64,000 bases of DNA from Hymenochaete sp. R1 (Eukaryota; Basidiomycota; Agaricomycetes; Hymenochaetales; Hymenochaetaceae): positions 372,001-436,000 of the forward strand of contig JAFREE010000002.1 in NCBI GenBank assembly GCA_019400425.1, read 5' to 3'. How positions within the stretch are numbered: position 1 is the first letter of the stretch; each line of letters starts with the position of its first letter. The position numbers and the translations under genes are program-made. Positions 55,266 to 64,000 of the stretch are shown here, one piece after another. The notes beneath the pieces are model-generated. The model was not told where the DNA came from. It worked only from the letters and a program-made list of their open reading frames with translations, and ran no database searches.

Positions 55266-56536
55266 CATGTCCGTCGTCCCGTCTCTTCGTCGTACCTTCG
55301 GTATCTATAAATGCCGAAGAGAAGCAAGAAATTCATCTACACGAGCGTCGATAGAGGCGAGTGTCCGAATTGAAAACATTTTTTAGACTTATCGCTTATC
55401 CGTAAAAATACACCGCAGAAGCTACAAGCGGCCTTCCACGATAAATCATCTCCATTCTACCTTGAGCCCGGGACTCAGGGACCAAGCACTCCTGGTCATG
55501 GCTTCATCGTGCCAGAGAAGGTATACACGTTAGATCATGCTCGCAAAATGTACACGGACACAACTACCATGCCAGTGAGCTTGGAATCGAATGATGGAGA
55601 AAGGGAAGGAAGTGGAACGATCAAGTCTGCCCTTGAAGAAGGGAGGGCAAAGCTGATTGCGCAAGGGTGTGCGGTCTTGTCGTGGCACAAGATGATATAG
55701 CAACGTGACTTACAGACGATAGATTCGACCCAGAGTCCTTCTTTGAGCAGAAGGTCGTATGGGGTGATATGGATCCTTTCCGGTGAGAATTCCTGCCTCC
55801 TTCGACTTATTTTATCTTATATTCTCTTTTCACTCTTTGAAGACATGTCAATAACGCTAGATATCGTACGTGTCTGTGATTTTGTCTTGGCCCCGAGAGC
55901 TCCTCGAAGTTGACTTTCCTCACGCAACCAGTTCGGTATCTCGAATCCGTACGTTCCGTTACCTCTTGCCTTTTACTCTTGCTTCAGCTCCAGAGTCTCA
56001 GTGCACTTACCATGCACACGCTCCCCCACCTTAGGCCCGAATACACTGGATGCAATCCCTTGCCATGGAGCTGGGTGGTCCTTCCAAAGCACAGGACATG
56101 ATTGCTGGCAAGGGCGTCTCCCTCATTCTCGGCGAGATAAACATCAAATTCCGCAGACCCATCGTTTACCCAGACACGGTTTGCTACCATAAACAACATA
56201 TAACTTGACATATCAAATTAACGAGAAGCTCATTTTTTATGTAGCTATTGGTTGCGCATAAGCCGCACACACCGCTCCCGACACACTTCAAGTGCGCCGC
56301 AGCGATATGGTCGACTGCCCAACAAGCGGTAGTCGCGACATCGGATTCGACATTGGTCTGGTACGTCGTCCCTTTTTACTTTCTTCCCTTGTGCTTGCCT
56401 CCTTGGAAGGTTTGAATACTAAGATTCTGGTGTTATGAATGACGGATGTCAATTTAGGTACGACTATGACACACTGAAGAAATGCAACCCTGGACCGAAA
56501 GCGCACGACGTACTTGAACGAAGAATCCAGTCATAA
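55266..56536 (+). CDS. Hot-dog fold thioesterase-like protein
   Basis: Member of the 4HBT/THEM6-type thioesterase superfamily, probably mitochondrial (MSVVPSLRRTFGIYKCRREA is basic and hydroxylated). After the leader: KLQAAFHDKSSPFYLEPGTQ, GFIVPEKVYTLDHARKMY, then the hot-dog core DRFDPESFFEQKVVWGDMDP, RHVNNARYLRYLESARIHW (catalytic Asp and His-Val-Asn-Asn signature), GKGVSLILGEINIKFRRPIV, and TPLPTHFKCAAAIWSTAQQA. It ends AHDVLERRIQS. Eight or so exons with several weak donors (gtttgc, gtgcgg); the first join is uncertain. About 290 residues. Substrate unknown. Confidence 0.82.
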
Positions 56537-57039
56537 CATTTCGTTACTGTAAATACGGTGTCGCTATCTCATCACACTCACCATCATAACATATCCAAAG
56601 AGAAAACATACATTTCTATCCATGACCATTGATCATTATCATATAATACAAACTATAACGCGTATGCAGAGGATGCTGTAAGAAAAAAGCAGGCAGTACG
56701 GAGTTGTGAGCTATGAGCTGGGATGCATAGATGCGGTAAATATATGGGAAGGTTGTAGACTACGCGAAGAAGGGCTTAAGGGGTGTATTGCATGCGTAAT
56801 AGGAGTGAATAATGTTATGCAGGGTGTCTTTTTGGAAGCAGCTGGGAGAAAATAGGATACTGATGAAGAATGAAGCAATATGAATCAAGTAAGAGGGGGA
56901 AAAGTGGAATGAGGTGGGTATGAGACACCGTAACAGAAGAAAGCGAAAGAAGGGGGTTAACCAAAGAATAGGATTAACCGTAATGCGGAAAGGCAAGAAA
57001 AAGATCGTGGTCGATACCAGATTGCAGCACCAGTGAATA
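56537..57039. other. Convergent 3' flanks, no gene seen
   Basis: 503 bp between the convergent stops of the thioesterase and RIM2 genes, AT-rich. A minus-strand frame (56760-57056) is hydrophobic but resembles no protein. Confidence 0.4.
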
Positions 57040-58262
57040 TTATCGTAGGCTAGCATCGCGCTCGTCGGCTTTTGACTCCCAAGCTAGGATCCCTTCGTAT
57101 ATCCAGAACATGACTGCAGCATTCGGTACGACCCGCATGAGATGGGCCGAAAGGCCGCCATATAGCGACCTGACCCCTTCTTCTGCAAGCACTAATCGGA
57201 AAGTCTGCCATAAGCCCGTGTATTTGAGCTTTCCGTCGACAAGGGGCTGCCGTAATCGTGTTCGTAAGACCTGGGTGCGTAATGAAATGAGTATTGAGTT
57301 CTGATATAGAGTAGTGTTTTGCTTACTTCATGAGGATATGAGACGAGACTCGCGAAGAACTTCGCTGTGCCCGCACTCCCGAGCATCCCAAACCATTCGT
57401 ACGCCCCGCCTCTTCCCTCCGTAGCCTTCGTCACCCGCTTTAACCTTTCATAAAGTGTCCATTGGATCGTCCCTTCCGTGACGCCCAAATAACTCGCTGA
57501 TAATCCCTTATAGAAGCCCCTCACGCCCTCCTGCCGAGCAATCTGCATGATCGTAGCCCAGCTCCCCATCGGCCTCCCGCCCTTCTCCGCAGATAGTTGC
57601 ATGCGCGTCTTGACGACCCAGATTGGGTTCGTGCAAGTGCTCGTAACGATGCCGGCAAAGGCTGCCGCGGAAAGGTGGACAAGGGAGTTTTCGTGTCCGT
57701 CGTTGAAGTTATTGGCAATGACGTGCTTGCCGTTGCCGTAGGTGAAGAAGTTGATGGAGCGGGCGGGAATGACGCCGACTAGGGTGGGTCCGAGACCTTT
57801 GAAGAGTGCTCGCGGAGACTCTGTCTGGTAGATGTCCCTTTTTAGGCTTTTGAGTAATTGCAAATCGACTGCAATGCACAAGAATCGCTCACCGTAGGAT
57901 ATGGCCTGTCTCAACAAAGTTGTACAACAGCCCACCTGGTCGTCGAGGCATTAAGACAGCAGATCCCGATGCTCCCTCCGCTGCTAGACTGAAACTAGTG
58001 TGCTTTTCCCGAAAAAGGTCAGATTGGAGACGGGTTTTGACGACATCGAAAGGAGAAGTGACGATGGCACCACACATGCCTCCGAGACTGTTTTCCAAAA
58101 TACATAGGAATAGGACAACGGTTAGAGACATTGGATTGCACAGTAAACGGAGTAAAGCAAGGGGACGCACCCGCCAGCGATAAAATGTCTGTAAGACTTT
58201 GCAGGAACCCAGGACGAAGTCGACGAGCTCGCATCAAGCGGAGGAGCTTCGGTCACAGACAT
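57040..58262 (-). CDS. RIM2: Mitochondrial pyrimidine nucleotide carrier (Rim2)
   Basis: Inner-membrane carrier of the SLC25 family that exchanges pyrimidine nucleotides and supports mitochondrial DNA and RNA synthesis. The start at 58262 gives MSVTEAPPLDASSSTSSWVP, then KSYRHFIAGG. Three repeats each show the PX[DE]XX[KR] motif: TSPFDVVKTRLQSDLFR, STCTNPIWVVKTRMQLS and SYPHEVLRTRLRQP. The usual loops are present: ESPRALFKGLGPTLVGVIPA, ARQEGVRGFYKGLSASYLG, and VRSLYGGLSAHLMRVVPNAA. Four or five exons, about 365 residues. The C-terminus ESKADERDASLR is unremarkable. Divergent from RPC25. Confidence 0.94.
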
Positions 58263-58517
58263 TCTCTGTTAAACGGCGGTCTAAGAGGCAAACGGCGGCG
58301 AGGGTGCAGACAATGGCGGGAGGCAGAGAAAAGAGTCTAAGCTGAGCGAGCGGAGGAAAAGCAGCTTATTTATTAGAAAAAGATCGACGCAACGCGCGCG
58401 CCCTTCGATTTCGGCGCCGCATCCAACTCATCTTTTCTGACCAAAAAGTCTGAGCCATCCGCTCACGGCCATGGTTGTGTTTCGATAACCCATGTTCATT
58501 CTCACCTTTACCCAGCT
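58263..58517. promoter_or_regulatory. Divergent RIM2 / RPC25 promoter
   Basis: 255 bp between opposite ATG codons. A GCGCGCGC run near 58394-58401 and other CG-rich sequence are visible; no TATA box seen. Confidence 0.4.
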
Positions 58518-59560
58518 ATGTTTGTACTATCTATCATCAAGGTACGCTCTCATAATCTGTGAATGGGGCTTAGAGGCACTCAGTTAAAAGTTTGTAGGAC
58601 ACAGTAGCTTTGCAGCCGTCCACCTTCGCCTTGCCCGCCGAGCAAGCCATCATCAATGTGCTGAACAAAAAATATGCCAACAAGGTTCTGCATGACGTAG
58701 GCCTGTGCATATGCGTCTTCGACATTGCGCAGGCTGGCGAGGGAAAAGTTCGTTATGGTGATGGGTGTTTCTGGCATAAAGGCGCGGTCTCATAAATAGC
58801 ATATGCATACGAAAAGCTAACGCGTTATTTTTATCTGCATTTTCAGTCGTGTTTCGTATGGTGGTATTCAGGCCATTCTCTGGCGAAGTAATACTTAGCA
58901 AAGTTAAATCATCGGACGAGGATGGCATTCGACGTATGTTCTCTTGCGAATTCTACTCACCACTCCTTACATATCCTCATAATCTCCTTCTAGTATCCGT
59001 CGGGTTCTTCGACGACATCTACATTCCACTGTCGTACCTCCCAACGCCAACCACATTGTACGTGTCTGTCTTCATCTCTGCGTACGTATCATCACTTGAC
59101 AAGAAACTTACGCACCAGCGACCCAAACGAACGCGCCCACTTCTGGCTAGGGTCCTACGAGCCACCCGAAGATGCCCCCGACGCCGTCCCCACGAGACAC
59201 GAACTCCTCGACTCACCCATCGCTCAACGCATGTATATAGACGCGGGTGAGATCGTGCGCGTGCGAGTCGAGATGGACGAGTTTGTCGATGACGAGCCGG
59301 GTCCGCCGAAAGCTGCTGAAGGTGGAGTGATGGCGCCCAAGGTCGAGCGGAGGAGGGCACCGTATAGTATTACTGTTAGTAAAGCTCCTCCATCTTCCTG
59401 TTTCTGTCATCACTGCCTTCCTTGTTGTTGATTCCTTTCTATTTTGCTTGGTCAGTGTTCTATGTCGGAGCAGGGGCTCGGGCCTCTACCGTGGTGGAAA
59501 ACTCCTTCCGAAGACGTCGACGCAGAAGGGGACGAGGACGAGGGGATGGAACAAAGTTAA
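58518..59560 (+). CDS. RPC25: RNA polymerase III subunit RPC25 (RPC8)
   Basis: Forms the stalk of Pol III with C17, like Rpb7 in Pol II; needed for initiation. Exon 1 is MFVLSIIK, joined to DTVALQPSTFALPAEQAIIN, then VLNKKYANKVLHDVGLCICV and KVRYGDGCFWHK. Next: FRMVVFRPFSGEVILSKV, VSVGFFDDIYIPLSYLP, FWLGSYEPPEDAPDAVP and IDAGEIVRVRVEMDEFVDD (OB fold). It ends MSEQGLGPLPWWKTPSEDVD and a short acidic tail (DEDEGMEQS). About six exons. Family-typical with no defects seen. Confidence 0.93.
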
Positions 59561-60001
59561 CAAAGGAATGGAAGCAGCCTTTCTCCTCAGGTTATTTCGA
59601 CTTTGCGGCCACAGAAGGCGAGGTCAAAAGAATACAGCTCCAAGCATATGAGCGAGACCTAGGTCCTCTGGTTACAATGACTCATACAATGTATAAGAAC
59701 GGCATATACTGAGTTGATGGCGATTGAAATCCACATCTACGATTGGAAGGACAGAAAATAAGCAAATCATTATCTCCATGGCACACTTAAAGTAACATAC
59801 ATCATCTGCATTATATACATTTTCAGAACCATAACCAGGTCACGAAAGCGGCGCAGAATGGGAAACGCATCAAAATACAAACGGACTGAGCTTCAGTATA
59901 GAACAGAACTCTCATGATGCGAGATGACACATATCCCATCAGAAACTGAAATCATAACAAAAAAGAAAAGCCGAGTCCAGCCGCCCAGATACAGCACCAA
60001 C
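59561..60001. other. Convergent 3' flanks, no gene seen
   Basis: 441 bp between the convergent stops of RPC25 and the transcription factor. AT-rich with A-rich runs near 59956; no gene seen. Confidence 0.4.
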
Positions 60002-63000
60002 CTACTGCATCCCACTCATCTGCGACACCAAATCCATCCACGTCGTATGCATACTCGTCTCGGGCGACAAGTCCACCGAGTCCCTCGTCCGCCCCTGCCC
60101 ATACCCATTCAACCCACTCACGCCATTCATCCCCATCCCGCCCCCTTCAATCATACCCATATCGATCCCTCCCGCTCCTGGGGACGTCTGCTCGTGTCCG
60201 CCGTACCCCATCGACTGATCATGCTCGTAGCCCCCGACACCGTTGTGTGTGCGGATGCTCGAAGGGCCCGCATTAGAGGAGAGTTGCATCGGATTCGCGT
60301 ATGCGGAGCTCGAGCCGCCCGTTCCCGTACCCCCATAGTCGAACACTGGGAAATACTGCGGGAAGCTGTTGTAAGGATGCTGGCTCGATGAGCTCGGCGC
60401 ACCGCCGCTCGCATCATGAGGGGCCTGGTCTGGGACTTGGTGAGGGTGCGAATGCGGGTGTGGGCTGGGTAATACGAGGGAATGAGGTGCTGTTGCGGAC
60501 GTCGGCGTCGGGAGCTGGGTATGATATGCGTTCGGCCCGCATGTCTGGTCGTCTTCGAAACGGTAGAGACCTGCTGACGAATGGACGTTGAACATGTCTT
60601 GATCATTTTCGTAGCCGTCCTGGCGGCCATAGGGAGCGGCAGGTGCGGGGAAGGATGACAAGTAGTCAAAGACGCTTGGGTGGATGCTCGAAGAACCGTT
60701 GGGGAGAGGTAGCGGGACGATCGGGTTATGTGTGTTTGGAGAACGGGTCATCAAGAGAGGTGAAGGTGTCTTCGATTGTTCCTTCTGCGAAATGAGACGT
60801 GTCTTTCCTCCCAGTTTTGAAAGTTCGTCGTCGTCATCTGCTTCGGGACTAGTCTCCTGAAGAGGCTTGTATGGAAGCGACGATGTCAGAGGAGATTGTT
60901 TGCCCTCTTTAAATTCTTGCAGCGAAATTCGGGCCTTTTGTCTCAGCTTTTGCATGATATTCTGTGGGAACGGTTATCAACTCGTTGAAGAACTTGCTAT
61001 TGGCATACACATACCAGAACCTTGCTCGCACGGAACGTATTGGCAACCTTTTCGAACAAATCGCACGCCGAGTCAAGTTGGACCAAAGCGGACGGCGCCA
61101 GACTCATGGACGGACACCGGGTCACAATAGAGCCTAATACAACCTGGAAGGGGAAAAAATCAGACAAATTGCATAACTAAGAAAATAAACCAGGGCTGAC
61201 TTACCCCACACGAAAACAAATGGGTCCACAAGAACCACAATCGCTCGGTAGGCTCCGGCAACTGTGAGTCCAAATCCCGTACCAAGGCTACAAGGGATCC
61301 AGCGCTGCGGTAAGCTGCAATGACTGAGGTACCGTACGCTGACCCAAGAGGATCCTTTGGATTGTCCTCAATAGCCCTGGCGAAGAAGCCTCTGTGCATA
61401 TACAAGAGGTCTATGGGGGTCACGATGAAACTCAATAAGCTGGCAAAGGAAATCATATTCCAAATACTTACTCATTTCGCGGATGGCAAGGACGATATGC
61501 CTTTGCATGATCAATCCTAAAGTATCGACGGCTTCATTCTTCGACGTTGGGTCGCTGTTCCCAAATCCAGCGACCTGCAGCACGGAAGGGACTGTAAATG
61601 CTCTGAGCTTCCGGTCCAACTGAAGAATAGTCTGGTAGCTAGGGGCTTTGGCTCCAAACGCCTGATCGTGTACAATGCTCATGCATTCGGAGGAGAATCG
61701 GTGTTTCCAAGTGTCGACTGGCGGAGCCTCTGGTGTTAGTCACTCATAAACGTGCAACAGAGAACTCTTGCTTACAGCTTCGCTTTCCGGAAGGATCTTC
61801 CGCTGGATGAGGGAACTTGCAATCAACGTGCGGTAGAGAGAATGATGGAGGCCGTCCGAATGTCAGACACTATGACTCTTTTCTGAGCGATCTCTTCATC
61901 ATATGCGAAATGCTCGGATACATACCTGCCAACTGTCGTAAGTGTACAATTCCCAGAACGTTTCGCGGCGGAGTTGAGTCTCGGTTTCTGTCATTTTCCA
62001 TCTCATACTATCGCGATCTGCATGTATAAAGCCCGTAATACCCGTCGATGACCGATGAGAAGCACCCCCGTTAGTTACCGGACGAGAACAAATTCTGTTT
62101 CAATCTAACAGAAGAGACTCACGTAAACCGATCTGAAGATACAATTTCAGTCAGTAAGCGAGTTTTTAAGAGAAGTTATGAATATGAATAGGACGCTTAC
62201 GCTCTGAGCCAGTTTGACCGCGAAACCCATGATGATCCATCGCGAACCACTGCCCGTCCCATGCCGGTCTGCCAGGAAAAGATAGTACGACATCAAAAAC
62301 TAAGCATGCGAAAGCAGACAAAATCGGCAAGCGTCAGTCAAAATGTTGATTCCATCAGATATGTCGCAAGGAAACACAAAGACACTCTACGTACCAGAGC
62401 TTGGACGGCGTGTAGCGTGGGATCATCAAACATAGAGCTTCTAAACAACGCCGCACGCGACAGTTGATGATACTTTTCGGCTTCAATGTTATACGGGACT
62501 TCATTCGGGTCCATGAGCGTGCCAATCGCAAAGACGACAAAGATGAGCGCAAGACGGTGAGAAGAAGCGGCATCAGATGGCGGTGTCGGAGGCGTGAAGT
62601 TCTCGTTGTAGAAATGCTGGAATACTTCTTCGTCGAATTGCTCGCGGGCGATTGGATTGTACCTGTAATTTTGTTTCGCAAAACACGGAAGGAGTCAAAA
62701 TAGGCTTGGTCACATGAAGGAAGCTACGAACATCCACGCAGCGCGCTGGTAGTAGATCTCTCGTAACGACGTAGCCTTTTGCGGATCTGGTAAGTATCCG
62801 ACTAGATTATGGAACCGTGCATTTGCATAAACGACTGGAGATCCCGACGGTGAAGTCGGGAACGATTCCCCTAGCGCTAAAATTTCATGAGGGAGGACCT
62901 GCTCCAGAGCATGTGTCCTATCTTCTGACTCTTCCTCTGGACTCTCGTTCTGAATAGTGATAGCAAAACCAATTGAAATCAACATCACTGCCTCGACGCG

Positions 63001-63886
63001 TGCTGATGCATCGCTCGAAATAACCAAGCTCACCTGCAGAAAATACTGCGCATTCGCACACATACAAAAAACAATCAAGATCAGCGCGATTCGGACTTCT
63101 CTGCCACAATTGGCATAGAGAAGGGGAGTAGGGGATATGGGCGCCTTACCCAAGAGTTGGCGATATGCCCATAGAACTTCGTCTTTCCAGATTGGCCGAT
63201 GGATAATGACCCAAACGAGTCAACAACATCGCCATTCGCGTCATCCTTGGCGCCGTTCGGCGCCGAAGGGTTGTTGTTCTCGCGCTCGAGCGGCGCCTTG
63301 ATCCTGAGCAAGTCATCACTCAGCAAGGGGTGCTGCTGACCAGAAAGGTGCGAATGCGCGTCTCGGAGGGCGTCTTCAAGCTCACGCACACGGCCGCAGA
63401 GCTCAGAAATCTTATCGTGAAGCTCTGTTGTCGTTGCCAGAACGAATCTGAAAGACGATAATAAAGAATCAACGCCCGTTCACTACGAGTGATATGAAGC
63501 GAGGTTGCTTCTCACCTGTTGCCCTTCCCAGTAGTAAGGGAGCCTAAAGAAAAAATAGTCTCGTTATTCATACAGGTCTTGCCTCATGACGAACGGGTCC
63601 CCTTACCATCTGGACAGATAGCTTGACATCCCCTTTTGATGCAAGACTGATCATCCGGGTCAGGTTGAATTGCGTGTGCCGACAAAGCACAAGCTCACCT
63701 CGCAGGGCACCTTTCTATAGCGTGGTTAAGCAATGTAATCCGTACGAAAGGGTATATGTCAGCTCACCTATCACACCGCAGCTTCAATCTCCTGCATTCT
63801 GCACAAGACAACCTCGCAGCCCCTCTCCTTCGTCGCTGCACACCACCTGCTTGGTCCGAGCGAGGACTAGGCGCTGGCATATGCAT
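60002..63886 (-). CDS. Zn2Cys6 transcription factor with fungal-specific TF domain
   Basis: Nuclear DNA-binding regulator. The start at 63886 (MHMPAPSPRSDQAGG) is the first ATG in the window, but the frame stays open to the right edge. The zinc cluster is LSCAECRRLKLRCDR joined across introns to KVPCE and SCIKRGCQAICPDG, giving six cysteines in normal spacing. A coiled-coil linker follows (ISELCGRVRELEDALRDAHS). The fungal TF domain includes ADRHGTGSGSRWIMMGFAVK, ETQLRRETFWELYTYDSWQ and SLTFGRPPSFSLPHVDCKF. A helical region (SVIAAYRSAGSLVALVRD) leads to a disordered tail of about 300 residues rich in Ser, Pro, His, Gly and Met. More than a dozen exons. Target genes unknown. Confidence 0.86.
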
Positions 63887-63936
63887 CCGGCCAAAACGTG
63901 GAGAAGTCGGGTTAGAGGTGTAGAGATGATGGTAGT

Positions 63937-63963
63937 GGTGGTGGTGGTGGTGGTGGTGGTGGT
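63937..63963. repeat. (GGT)9 trinucleotide microsatellite
   Basis: Nine tandem GGT units, preceded by an imperfect GGTAGT. On the minus strand this reads ACC/CAC and lies in frame with the transcription factor as a poly-His run, so it may be leader sequence or part of the protein N-terminus. Confidence 0.92.
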
Positions 63964-64000
63964 AACAAAGCAAGAAGAGACACCGGGTCCTGGTCGGGGT

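Overview
The window reads as nuclear DNA of a filamentous basidiomycete, probably an agaricomycete. Genes are dense (26 in 64 kb, on both strands) and split by many introns of roughly 45-60 bp with GT-AG ends. The gene set is typical of such fungi: cofactor-independent phosphoglycerate mutase, a tandem pair of membrane M20 peptidases, a DUF3455 secreted protein and a large Zn2Cys6 regulator. I saw no tRNA, rRNA, CRISPR array or plasmid-like feature. Genus-level placement would need a database search.

Layout. 0.5-3.5 kb: FIS1 (mitochondrial fission) and phosphoglycerate mutase, both on the minus strand. 3.9-4.1 kb: a short foldback element with perfect 61-bp inverted ends flanked by TA, which looks like a Tc1/mariner/pogo-type MITE. 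4.2-9.5 kb: two head-to-tail M20 carboxypeptidase-like genes. 9.7-12.2 kb: a TPR-SET protein. 12.3-13.2 kb: a secreted DUF3455 protein. 14.6-20.1 kb: glycogen debranching enzyme, divergent from PAT1 (20.8-24.3 kb, mRNA decapping). 24.5-27.2 kb: a type II membrane GT2-like glycosyltransferase, sharing a 126-bp promoter with biotin-protein ligase (27.3-29.5 kb). 29.5-31.2 kb: RNA polymerase III subunit RPC34. 31.8-34.3 kb: a ThrE/PRM10-type membrane protein. 34.7-37.5 kb: a LYC1-like acetyltransferase, tail to tail with a YheT/EMB8 hydrolase. 37.8-40.8 kb: GRX5, a HSD10-like dehydrogenase and a dienelactone hydrolase. 41.6-46.4 kb: a leucine-rich-repeat protein and an MFS transporter. 47.5-49.1 kb: an unrecognised membrane protein with a PPxY motif. 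49.7-53.6 kb: a GRAM-TBC-EF-hand Rab-GAP. 54.0-56.5 kb: an EI24/RRT8-like membrane protein and a hot-dog thioesterase. 57.0-59.6 kb: the RIM2 carrier, divergent from Pol III subunit RPC25. 60.0 kb to the right edge: a Zn2Cys6 transcription factor whose frame stays open past the window end.

Most genes are unrelated housekeeping functions rather than one pathway. Loose themes are mitochondria (FIS1, GRX5, RIM2, HSD10-like), carbon storage and glycolysis (GDB1, phosphoglycerate mutase), Pol III (RPC34, RPC25) and membrane traffic (TBC protein, possibly the PPxY protein). There is no clear secondary-metabolite or defence cluster. The least explained items are the MITE next to the M20 pair, the PPxY membrane protein whose 258-bp intron is frame-neutral and stop-free, and the charged insert in RPC34.
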